64,000 bases of DNA from Dysosmobacter welbionis (GTDB taxonomy: Bacteria; Bacillota; Clostridia; Oscillospirales; Oscillospiraceae): the NCBI RefSeq assembly GCF_005121165.3, contig NZ_CP034413.3:868001-932000 (forward strand), written 5' to 3'. The notes under the pieces are model-generated. The model searched no databases and was not told the DNA's origin. It worked only from the letters and a program-made list of their open reading frames with translations. Shown here piece by piece: positions 35,422 to 43,365 of this stretch (position 1 is its first letter; the number at the start of each line of letters is the position of its first letter). The position numbers were made by a program, and so were the translations under genes.

Positions 35422-36353
35422 GCGGTATCCTGGACTATGTTACAAACCGTGAGAAAACGGTGGAGCGTCTCATATCCGGTGTCAACTGCATGGCTCAAAC
35501 AGCTCAGGATGAATTCGAAGCGGTAAAGAAACAGTTCCGCAAAACAGATGGCCGCAGCTACTACCACATCGTCCAAGCCTTCGCCCCGGACGATCCGCTG
35601 GATTTTGATACAGCGCATGAGATCGGGTTGAAGTTTGCGGAATACTTCAAGGGCTACCAGTGCGTGGTGGTCACGCATATGAATACAGCGCACATCCACA
35701 ATCACATCATCATGAACTCGGTAAATTTTGAAACCGGTCAGAAGTTTCATCAGAGCGCCAGGGAGATGCAGCAGGCAAAGGAGTACAGCAACCAACTCTG
35801 CCGGGAGTATGGCTTGTCCTTCACCGAGAGCAAGGCGGATCCGTTCCGTATTCCTGCTTGGAAGAAACGGCTGTGCCGTACCATTAAGGAAGCTATGGAG
35901 AACTGTGCTACCCGTAAGGAGTTCATCGCATTCATGGCGGAGTACGGCTACAAGGTGCGATGGGAGCCGAATCAAAAATACATCACCTACACCACACCGG
36001 AGAATGTCCGATGCAGAGACAATAAGCTCTTCGACCAGACGCTTCTGCGCAGCAGCATGGAAGCCTACTTCGATATGGGCGGCTGTGAGTATCTGGAAAG
36101 CCGCATCGATGCCACCGAGTACGGTGAACTCCTGCCTACGGTGGACGATGCCGTCTGCGGTTTGATCTCCATTCTGGATGCGATGAACACCGGCGACAAT
36201 GACCGCTTCCATCTGGAAACACTGCATCACAGCAAGCAGGAGATCCGGCGTATTCTGGAACGCGGCGGCAAGATCGACCGCACGGTGGAATACGCTGTAG
36301 ATAATGAAGAGGAACAATACGAGCAGTACCACGGGTTTTCTATGCGGATGTAA
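35382..36353 (+). CDS. Relaxase (MobA/VirD2 family)
   Basis: 323 aa. The His cluster THMNTAHIHNHIIMNSVN binds the catalytic metal, and YVTNREKT near residue 19 is the likely catalytic Tyr region. It nicks oriT, stays joined to the 5' end and pilots the strand into a recipient through a helper conjugation machine. The protein is short: only the relaxase domain and a ~150-residue tail, with no primase or helicase part. Upstream: oriT candidate and mobC; downstream: integrases. Confidence 0.92.
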   Translation: MANIKFIAVSRSLSGILDYVTNREKTVERLISGVNCMAQTAQDEFEAVKKQFRKTDGRSYYHIVQAFAPDDPLDFDTAHEIGLKFAEYFKGYQCVVVTHMNTAHIHNHIIMNSVNFETGQKFHQSAREMQQAKEYSNQLCREYGLSFTESKADPFRIPAWKKRLCRTIKEAMENCATRKEFIAFMAEYGYKVRWEPNQKYITYTTPENVRCRDNKLFDQTLLRSSMEAYFDMGGCEYLESRIDATEYGELLPTVDDAVCGLISILDAMNTGDNDRFHLETLHHSKQEIRRILERGGKIDRTVEYAVDNEEEQYEQYHGFSMRM

Positions 36354-36449
36354 TGACGAACAATTCCAAAGTTCTGATAGCTATTTCCGCAAAAGTGTGG
36401 TAGTTGTTTGTGTTGCAAAAAGAAAACGAATTCAAAGGAAGTGAAATGC

Positions 36450-37652
36450 ATGGCAAAACGAAGACCGGCCGGCGACGGCATGGTGCGAAGGCGTGACGAC
36501 GGCCGCTGGGAGGGCCGCATCGTCATCGGCCACAAGGAAAATGGCGAACCGCTGTTCCGTCACATCTACGCCAAGACGCAAAAGGCGCTGCTGGACAAAC
36601 TCCATCAGAACATCGAGTGCTACCGTGATGTGGAGCTGACCGAGGACAGCCGCATGACGCTGAGCCAGTGGCTGGATCGCTGGCTCACAGAGTACAAGGC
36701 GGGTACGGTGCGCCCCGGTACCCTCGAGGGCTACCGCCGCTACATCGAATACTACATCAAGCCGCAGCTGGGCGACAAGCAGATCTCCCTCCTCTCCCAG
36801 CAGGACATCCAGCGGATGTACCGCCGCCTGAAAACGGAGGGGCGCATCCACGAGCATCCCGAGATGGGGCATCAGCTCTCCGACTCCATGGTGCGCCACA
36901 TCCACTCCACGCTTCACGCCGCACTGAAAGACGCGGTGCAGGCGCATGTCATTCCCAGAAATCCCACCGAAGGTACAACGGCGCCCAAACCCAACTACAA
37001 GCCCAAGCGCATCCTGACCGGCGAGGAGCTGGATGCCTTCCGCGCGGTGGTGGAGCGGGACGAGGTGTGGCGGGACTTCTTCCAGACGGAGCTGATGACC
37101 GGCCTGCGCCGCGGCGAGATCTGCGGCCTACAATGGAGCGACTTCGATGGGAATACCGGTACGCTGAAGGTGGGCCGCACTCTCCACAGCCAGCGGAAGG
37201 GCGAGTATACCGTCGGTGAGACAAAGACCAATCAAGGTATGCGTACCATCATTCTGCCGCACAGCGTGGTGGACATCCTGCGGCGGCGAAAAGCGGATGC
37301 CATCAGCCAATGGATATTCCCTGATCCGGTGAAGCCGGAAGATCCCGTCGATCCCAACGCGGCGTATCGCCACATGAAGACGCTGCTCCAGCGGACGGGG
37401 CTGCCCAGTATTCGCTTCCACGATCTGCGCCACACCTTCGCCACCCATGCCCTCACCAGCGGCGTGGACGCCAAGACACTGTCCGGTATCCTGGGCCACA
37501 CCAACGCCTCCTTCACGCTGGATACCTACACCCATGTCACCTCAGATATGCAAAAGCAGGCTTGCGGCATCGTAGGCGGCTTCATGGAGGATATTTTCGG
37601 AAAGGAGTTGAAACCGTGGCAAGAAAACGAAAAGCCGGAGACGGAACAGTAA
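36450..37652 (+). CDS. Tyrosine integrase 1 of the island
   Basis: 400 aa. N-terminal arm-binding domain (GDGMVRRRDDGRWEGRIVIG), SAM-like core-binding domain (~65-160), and a catalytic domain with Arg in TGLRRGE (~219), HDLRHTFATH (~323), LGH and the nucleophile Tyr in LDTYTHV (~359). Start at 36450 from AAAGGAAGTG. Its 3' end overlaps the second integrase by 37 nt. A paralogue (58577) is truncated in the second element. Confidence 0.94.
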   Translation: MAKRRPAGDGMVRRRDDGRWEGRIVIGHKENGEPLFRHIYAKTQKALLDKLHQNIECYRDVELTEDSRMTLSQWLDRWLTEYKAGTVRPGTLEGYRRYIEYYIKPQLGDKQISLLSQQDIQRMYRRLKTEGRIHEHPEMGHQLSDSMVRHIHSTLHAALKDAVQAHVIPRNPTEGTTAPKPNYKPKRILTGEELDAFRAVVERDEVWRDFFQTELMTGLRRGEICGLQWSDFDGNTGTLKVGRTLHSQRKGEYTVGETKTNQGMRTIILPHSVVDILRRRKADAISQWIFPDPVKPEDPVDPNAAYRHMKTLLQRTGLPSIRFHDLRHTFATHALTSGVDAKTLSGILGHTNASFTLDTYTHVTSDMQKQACGIVGGFMEDIFGKELKPWQENEKPETEQ

Positions 37653-39112
37653 GGCAGCGCAAGGACGGTCGGTGGGAAGGCCGCATCGTCATCGGCTATG
37701 ACGATAACGGCTATCCCAAGACGAAAAATGTCCTTGCCAAAACGAAGAAGGAATGCGTCGAGAAGCTCCAGAAGCTCAAGGTGGATTGCGGCGGGCTGAA
37801 GCCCGAAAAAGTACGGTCTGAGATGCCCTTCGGGGACTGGCTGACATACTGGTATGAGAATCACTCCAAGCCTAAGATCCGCCCAACTACGCAGGAGACC
37901 TACGAGAGCCGCATCCGCCTGCATATCATTCCGGAGATTGGGGACATCCCGCTGAATAAGCTGACGCAGAACGACCTGCAGCAGTTCTACGGTCGGCTCA
38001 AGAAAAGTGGCCGGAAGCGCTTCACCGACAAGTACGGCGAAGGGCTGTCCGACCGAATGGTGCGTATGTGCCACGCCACCTGCCGCTCGGCGCTGGAGAA
38101 AGCGGTGCAGGATGGGCTGATCCGTGTGAACCCGGCCCTCGGCTGCAAGCTGCCGCCGAAGAAGGCGAGGGAGATGCAGGTGCTGACGCGGGAGGAGTTG
38201 CAACGGTTTCTCATCCAAGCGAAGTTTGAGGGCTACTATGAAGTGTTCCTCCTGGACTTAGCCACCGGCCTGCGCCGGGGTGAGCTGATGGCGCTGCAAT
38301 GGGACGACCTGAACTTCAAAACCGGTGTGTTGAATGTGAATAAGCAGGTCTACGATGTGCGTGGCCAGCTTCAGATCAGCACGCCCAAGACGAAGAACTC
38401 CGTCCGCAAGATCGTCCTGCCGCCTGCTGTGGTGGCGGTGCTGCGGGAGTACAAAAAGACGGTGAACTCCCGCTGGATGTTCCCGTCGCCGGTGAAGGAG
38501 GACTGTCCCATCACGCCCGGCGTGGTGCGGCGCAGGTTGCAGCTCATCCTGGAACACGCTGGGTGCAAGCATGTACGCTTTCATGATCTGCGCCATACGT
38601 TCGCGACCTTGGCGCTGGAGAACGGCATGGATGTGAAAACGCTCTCCGCTATGCTGGGTCATGTGTCGGCGGCCACCACGCTGGACATCTACACCCACAT
38701 CACCGACGATATGCGGCTCACGGCTGCCGCCAACATTGACCGTGGCATCGGCAAAGCAGCGCCGCAGGAGGACGCTTCAGAGTCGGGGGAGGAAACTGCC
38801 CCGGCCCAGGCGGAAAAGCCGAGTATGACCGATTTTAAGCCCTACGTGGGCCGCAAGCGCAGGTCCGGCACCGGCTGCGTCAGCGAGATCAACGACCACC
38901 TCTTCGAGGGACGCTATTCCCCCAAATGGCCCGACGGCAAGAAACACGCCCGCAACATCTACGCCCGTACCCGCGAGGAATGTGAAGAGAAGTTGAAGGT
39001 GTTGATCGTGGAGATGAAAACGGAAATTGCGGAAGCACAGCGGCTGAGGGATATAGACGAAGGTAATGGAAGTCCGCCAGAAGAGCAGAAAAAGCGGGGA
39101 AAGAAGACATAA
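37616..39112 (+). CDS. Tyrosine integrase 2 with a second arm-like domain at the C-terminus
   Basis: 498 aa, GTG start with AAAGGAG 8-9 nt upstream. Catalytic residues are complete: TGLRRGE (~218), HDLRHTFATL (~323), LGH, Tyr in LDIYTHI (~359). Unlike integrase 1, about 100 extra residues follow. Within them SGTGCVSEINDHLFEGRYSP...ARTREECEEKL (~405-450) repeats the layout of the N-terminal arm-binding domain (GDGTVRQRKDGRWEGRIVIG...AKTKKECVEKL). It may therefore hold two arm sites at once. Coupled to integrase 1 by overlap, so both are probably needed for recombination. Confidence 0.93.
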   Translation: MARKRKAGDGTVRQRKDGRWEGRIVIGYDDNGYPKTKNVLAKTKKECVEKLQKLKVDCGGLKPEKVRSEMPFGDWLTYWYENHSKPKIRPTTQETYESRIRLHIIPEIGDIPLNKLTQNDLQQFYGRLKKSGRKRFTDKYGEGLSDRMVRMCHATCRSALEKAVQDGLIRVNPALGCKLPPKKAREMQVLTREELQRFLIQAKFEGYYEVFLLDLATGLRRGELMALQWDDLNFKTGVLNVNKQVYDVRGQLQISTPKTKNSVRKIVLPPAVVAVLREYKKTVNSRWMFPSPVKEDCPITPGVVRRRLQLILEHAGCKHVRFHDLRHTFATLALENGMDVKTLSAMLGHVSAATTLDIYTHITDDMRLTAAANIDRGIGKAAPQEDASESGEETAPAQAEKPSMTDFKPYVGRKRRSGTGCVSEINDHLFEGRYSPKWPDGKKHARNIYARTREECEEKLKVLIVEMKTEIAEAQRLRDIDEGNGSPPEEQKKRGKKT

Positions 39113-39248
39113 AAAACACCGGTAAGAGTGTGAAGTGATTGGTACACTATTTACTTTACAACACAATGTCTCAAATTCTACACCGCAATAAAACAATGAT
39201 AGAGAACTGTTTATGATTCTGGTTATGAATACGACCTAACTGATAAAC

Positions 39249-39286
39249 AAGTGCCCTAACACACTTGATTGTGTGTTAGGGCACTT
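39249..39286. terminator. Bidirectional terminator after the integrases
   Basis: AAGTGCCCTAACACAC (39249-39264) pairs perfectly with GTGTGTTAGGGCACTT (39271-39286), 6-nt loop, between convergent genes. A second inverted repeat ATTCCGCAACCA / TGGTTGCGGAAT lies at 39337-39363. Confidence 0.8.
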
Positions 39287-39407
39287 CGGAAATAATGGGG
39301 GGACGCTGGTTTCAGCTCGGCATGAGCAAAGAGCGTATTCCGCAACCACTTTGGTTGCGGAATATGACTGTGAATTGGTATTTCATGTATGACAGAATTA
39401 CAGAAAA

Positions 39408-41407
39408 TTATATCCCCAGTTTATCAAAGAGGATTCTATTGCGCTTCTTTGCGTCATTTATAATTTTGTCATAAGATAAGATTTCGATATATGCATTCAT
39501 CTTATCATTATACTTATAATACCCAAGTTTATCAGGTGTTTGTGAAAAATCGTGGAAATCCAAAATCTGCTCTAATGTGGTTGTGATGTCACACACGGCA
39601 TATAAGTAGAATTTGGTGTTTTGTCCGACTCTGATTACACGTCCATCTTTATCCCTTTTTTTGTTGCTCCTCAACTGTGAAACATATTCATATAACTGAT
39701 TGACAGGATTATTACTGCTATTATAGTCATCTCGCATCGGACGTTTGAGTTCAAACAAGACAATATTCTCGTATTCTCGACCGTCATTTTCTTCATCAGA
39801 AACAGCGACTGGAGAATCCAAGATCATTATGTCTGTTCGGTCTTCTTTCGGATTGTTATTAAACGGAATATCGGAGGAAATATAACTGCAATAGGCGAGC
39901 TTCTCATCCAGCAACCACAAATTATGATTGCTATAAGGAGTATCCGCAGAGGTTGTTCTCATTGGATAAATGATATTATGGAGAAAACTCTCTTTTTGAA
40001 AATGCCCATCATCATTTTGACGTATTGCAAACTCCATCAAGTCGAGGATAACCTTGCGGTGAGCAACATATTCGGCTAATGCGGCCCCATTAGCGCTATT
40101 TATTTTTTCGATTTGCAATCCAAATTTCTGTATGTACTCGTCTGAACTGATTACACCTTTATTCAGTTCATCGAGAAGCTGAGTATTTTCTTTGGCTGTT
40201 GTTCTATCGAACTCTCTTTTTATACGATGTAGTTCATCATCCAATTTATCCTCACTTAAATTAGGCTTGATTTTCGCAATTGCCTCAGGTGTGTACTTCA
40301 ACAGATGACGAAACTGTGGGGCCCGATGCGTTACATAATCTGTTATTCTTCGAATTTTTTCTGTGGCAATAGGCTGAAGGTAGTCTTTAAGAAATTCATT
40401 TACTTCGACGACAACCGCTCGCATGATCTGATCCATAGTAATCATGTTTGCCATGCTATCTAATGGGCCACCGTCAGGAATGTTAAAGGAAAGCCTGTTC
40501 ATATCAACGGCCTCATCGAGGTAATGCCCTCTCAAAACACCAACATACCAGAATCCACTTTTTCGAAGATTTGTCGATCAAGATCGGTAATATACTTATC
40601 CAGTTCTTTTGTTTCTACTAAGCGGTTATGTGCACACAAATATAATTTGTTGCCGTTGATAGTGGACTCTTCGGCTTTTACATGGAGCAACTCAAAGGTT
40701 TCATCATTCAAGACAATAGTCTTGCTGTTAGCTTCAGATCGAATTTTCTCCTTAAATATATGATTTAAGTTATGAGTTTCATCAATATCCTGCAGGATGA
40801 TTTGGGGACAATCATCAGAAATGAAATATACAAGACAATGCTGGATTATCCGCATAGCAATGGTAATACTGCGTTTAGGAACATTATCGGCATACGGTTT
40901 AATGTAATTGAGCAATCTGACTGTCGTTTGATTATCATTATACCCGGTGCAGTCGGTGAGGGTATCATTGATGCCAGAATTAGAAATGGAGAAATCAAAG
41001 GATCGTTTTACATATTCATCTTCCTCGGAATAGACACTCTCTATCTCAGCTTTTTCGAATGCAATCAGCCAAGAAAACCGTCCGACACCCTTGCCGCCAA
41101 TTTGGGATTTGTATGTTGAGTCCGATTCCATAAACGAAGCAATATTTGCTTCATTGAATCCAATTCCATTATCAATAATTTCGAAGGACTGAATTTGGGG
41201 CAATTCACCAGTGCCATCGAGTACAAACTGTCCATCACGAAGAATTCTGATAATTATTTGGCCTTCAAAAGATGGATCGGTGGATTTCCGCTCACCAATG
41301 GCATGAATTGCATTCACGATAGCCTCAAAAAGCGGCACAAGTGGCTGATTTTTAGGAAGATTAAAGTTTTTTACGCGACCGCGTATATTGATTGAAAACG
41401 GTCTCAT
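39408..41407 (-). pseudogene. GHKL ATPase fused to PD-(D/E)XK-like nuclease, split by a frameshift
   Basis: The 5' part (40532-41407, 291 aa) is a Bergerat ATPase: LFEAIVNAIHA (E28/N32), IIDNGIGF (79-83), GGKGVGRF (104-110). The 3' part (39408-40535, 375 aa) has DRTDIMILDSPV, then NIVLFELKRP and NPVNQLYEYVSQLR, the D-(x)n-E-x-K pattern of a PD-(D/E)XK nuclease. The two meet at an A5 run (40559-40563 as T5). Adding one base gives a continuous protein of ~665 residues with a natural FWYVGVLRGHY junction. Presumably an anti-phage or DNA-processing ATPase-nuclease. AT-rich like the 18-27 kb cargo. If the frameshift is real, two partial proteins would be made, with a 4-nt overlap that could allow coupling. 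Confidence 0.78.
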
Positions 41408-41574
41408 ATGGTAGCAACCTCCTTGCTGATAGAATTGCTTTGATTGGTTACTTGGACGAGTATCATAGGAAAGCGCCCTATGTCATTTACAGTTTCCATC
41501 ATTAAAGTTTTCCAAATCGAGTGCCGTGCGGCTTTTTGGCCGCTTTACACTCGAATTGTTGCTTGACATAAAAT

Positions 41575-41614
41575 AACTCCTCTTTTGGAATCAAAAAAGA
41601 CCAAAAGAGGAGTT
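41575..41614 (-). terminator. Terminator of the tRNA unit
   Basis: AACTCCTCTTTTGG pairs with CCAAAAGAGGAGTT (14-bp perfect stem) downstream of the two minus-strand tRNA genes. Confidence 0.78.
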
Positions 41615-41646
41615 GAATACAAATATAAAAAGCAACAGCTTAAAAT

Positions 41647-41720
41647 GATCGTATGGGGGACTCGAACCCCCGTCTACCTCTTAGTCAAGGAGGCGCTCTA
41701 TCCAACTAAGCTAATACGGC
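41647..41720 (-). tRNA. tRNA-Val(GAC)-like gene, unusual
   Basis: A cloverleaf can be drawn: acceptor GCCGTAT, D arm GCTT...GAGC, anticodon arm CCTCC-TTGACTA-AGAGG, 5-nt variable loop, T arm GGGGG-TTCGAGT-CCCCC. The anticodon reads GAC (Val). Odd points: a C2-A71 mismatch in the acceptor stem, a C31-A39 mismatch closing the anticodon loop, a pyrimidine at position 37, and no encoded CCA. It may be element-borne, or its 3' end may have been replaced by an integration event. Confidence 0.7.
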
Positions 41721-41883
41721 TAATTGGAATATTAAAATTATAACACAGTCAAATTAATACTGCAAGAGGGAAAAATGTTTGATGGAAGGCTTTTGTGTGG
41801 GATGGACTTCTGTATATTAAAAGTGCTTCCGACAGGATTTACTACCGAAAGCGGACGGTTTTGCTGTAGAGAGTAACTCAGAA

Positions 41884-41909
41884 ATTGCGCCGCAATAGAC
41901 AAAGAATAA
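41884..41909 (+). repeat. Intergenic hairpin + ATAGACAAAGAAT motif, copy 4
   Basis: ATTGCG-C-CGCAAT (perfect palindrome) then AGACAAAGAATAAG, directly followed by the terminator at 41911. Confidence 0.7.
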
Positions 41910-41910
41910 G

Positions 41911-41947
41911 AAAATCCCTCTGAAATCAACGATTTCAGAGGGATTTT
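41911..41947. terminator. Hairpin next to tRNA-Pro
   Basis: AAAATCCCTCTGAAATC (41911-41927) pairs perfectly with GATTTCAGAGGGATTTT (41931-41947), 3-nt loop. It touches the CCA end of tRNA-Pro and may help form its 3' end. Confidence 0.8.
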
Positions 41948-42022
41948 GGTCCGAGTAGTGCGGCTCGAACGCACGGTCTCCTGGTCCCAAACCAGGCGCG
42001 ATACCAACTTCGCTATACCCGG
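41947..42022 (-). tRNA. tRNA-Pro(TGG)
   Basis: Complete cloverleaf: acceptor CCGGGTA/TACTCGG (one G-T pair), D arm GCGA...TCGC, anticodon arm CCTGG-TTTGGGA-CCAGG with anticodon TGG, T arm GTGCG-TTCGAGC-CGCAC, discriminator A and encoded CCA. Confidence 0.93.
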
Positions 42023-42080
42023 ATATTCACTTTTCTGTCATGATACCACGGCGAGCGGTAAAAATAAAGTTTTTTCTGTC

Positions 42081-42100
42081 TGTGGTCATTCCTGTGGTCA
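42081..42100 (+). repeat. TGTGGTCA tandem pair
   Basis: TGTGGTCA at 42081 and 42093, the same 12-bp period as the pairs at 15633/15645 and 42331/42343. Candidate integrase arm sites next to the tRNA genes. Confidence 0.5.
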
Positions 42101-42304
42101 AAGCCGCTTTTATGCCGTTTTCAACGACTGGGGGAAATCCCACAAATGCAGGTGTCACAAGGCTTTCCGGCGTTTCGCCTTGCTCCGTCCCGGATACCGC
42201 CACGGCACACCCAAAGAGTTGAAGAAAAGTTTTTTGTATAATTTCGGTTTATTTTCTGACGTTTCTGCTCTGGTTTATTTGCTTTCCGTCACTCTTTAGA
42301 GGTG
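42101..42304. other. Non-coding stretch between tRNA-Pro and the two-component genes
   Basis: Part of a ~590-bp gap (42023-42613). Apart from the TGTGGTCA repeats I see no gene or RNA that I can support. Confidence 0.5.
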
Positions 42305-42354
42305 CTGTTTCCATGTGTTCCACACCACACTGTGGCTAAAACTGTGGTCAAAAC
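42305..42354 (+). repeat. Right flanking repeat of the island (TGTGG pair)
   Basis: GCTGTTTCC, TGTTCC, TGTGGCTA (42331) and TGTGGTCA (42343), in the same order and spacing as 15607-15656. Probable second attachment/arm region. Confidence 0.55.
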
Positions 42355-42613
42355 ACCCCCCATGCCTTTTACAAGTACCGCATGGAAACGATAAAGGGCA
42401 GGGATGTTTGCGTTTTCAGATGTCCACATTGGCGCCTCATATTCAGAGCACTCGGCTCCATTTTGCCTCAACCCACGAATCAGAATTTGCGGAACATAAA
42501 ACAAAAACGATCGGAACTGCCTCAAGTATGAAAAAGACGTCCCACATAGCTGGTCATGGGGAAACAGGCATGGTATAATGACGGTGAAAATCCACATACC
42601 CAGAGGTGAGCTC

Positions 42614-43327
42614 ATGTACCGCATCGCCGTTTGCGAAGATGACCCGCGCACCGCGGAGCAAAATAAAACAGCCGCCTGTCATGTGCTGGAGGGAAAAGGA
42701 CGTTCCCAGGGACGGGACTATGACGTGGAGGTATTCCACACCGCCGCGCCGCTGATGAAGCGGCTGACCGCGGACCCGGACGCCTATCAGCTCCTGCTGC
42801 TGGACATTCAGCTGGACGGGGATAATGGTGTGGAGCTGGCCCGCTTCCTGCGGGAACATAAGGTCAGCGCCTCCATCATCTACATCACAGACCACCCCGG
42901 TTTCGCGCTGGACAGCTTCCCCACCTACCCGCTGGAATACCTGCTCAAGCCGGTGGACGAGGGGCGGCTGGCTGCTGCCCTGGACTGGGACTGGCAGCGG
43001 CGGCAGGACCGGAAAAAGCGCCCGGTGCTGCGTGTGGGCGGTCGGACCGTCCCCCTGGACGAGATCGCCTATCTGGAGACCGCCGGGCGAAAGACCGCGG
43101 TCCATACCAGAGAGGAGCGGATCGAATACACCGTTCCTCTCTCCAAATTAAAAGAGGAATTCCAGAAGCAGGGCTTTTGCCTGAGCCATTTCAGCTATCT
43201 GGTCAATCTGGCCCATGTGGCGCGGGTAGAGCGGGACGCCCTTACCCTGGACACAGGGGAAGCCATCCCCGTCAGCCGCCGGTATTACCAAGACTTCATG
43301 GCCCGCTATGTGGAATCCCTGAAATAG
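42614..43327 (+). CDS. LytTR-family response regulator
   Basis: 237 aa. Receiver domain with the acidic pair (CEDD, residues 8-10), phospho-acceptor D64 in LLLLDIQLDG and K112 in YLLKPVDE, followed by a LytTR DNA-binding domain (VPLDEIAYLETAGRKTAVHT onward). Start at 42614 with AGAGGTGAG just upstream. LytTR regulators bind paired 9-bp direct repeats. Convergent with the histidine kinase gene; the likely target is the promoter at 45345-45412 in front of the giant surface protein. Confidence 0.92.
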   Translation: MYRIAVCEDDPRTAEQNKTAACHVLEGKGRSQGRDYDVEVFHTAAPLMKRLTADPDAYQLLLLDIQLDGDNGVELARFLREHKVSASIIYITDHPGFALDSFPTYPLEYLLKPVDEGRLAAALDWDWQRRQDRKKRPVLRVGGRTVPLDEIAYLETAGRKTAVHTREERIEYTVPLSKLKEEFQKQGFCLSHFSYLVNLAHVARVERDALTLDTGEAIPVSRRYYQDFMARYVESLK

Positions 43328-43365
43328 AAACTCCGCTGCTTCCTGTTGGAAACAGCGGAGTTTTT
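43328..43365. terminator. Bidirectional terminator between regulator and kinase genes
   Basis: AACTCCGCTG pairs with CAGCGGAGTT, with A and T runs on both sides. Confidence 0.85.

Larger units (their letters stand above)
15607..42354. mobile_element. Mobilizable genomic island (candidate bounds)
   Basis: Related ~50-bp sequences at both ends (15607-15656, 42305-42354) enclose a Fic gene, an AT-rich defence operon, DUF6809/DUF6550-like genes, an RDR-like polymerase, an excisionase-type protein, a Rep-type HTH, a candidate oriT, MobC, relaxase, two tyrosine integrases, a GHKL/nuclease gene and two tRNA genes. Base composition changes sharply inside (18-27 kb and 39.4-41.4 kb are AT-rich against GC-rich flanks). 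No VirB/VirD4-type genes are seen, so transfer would need a helper. The ends are inferred from the repeats and are not proven; the element may instead stop at the tRNA at 41647, or several insertions may be nested. Confidence 0.6.
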
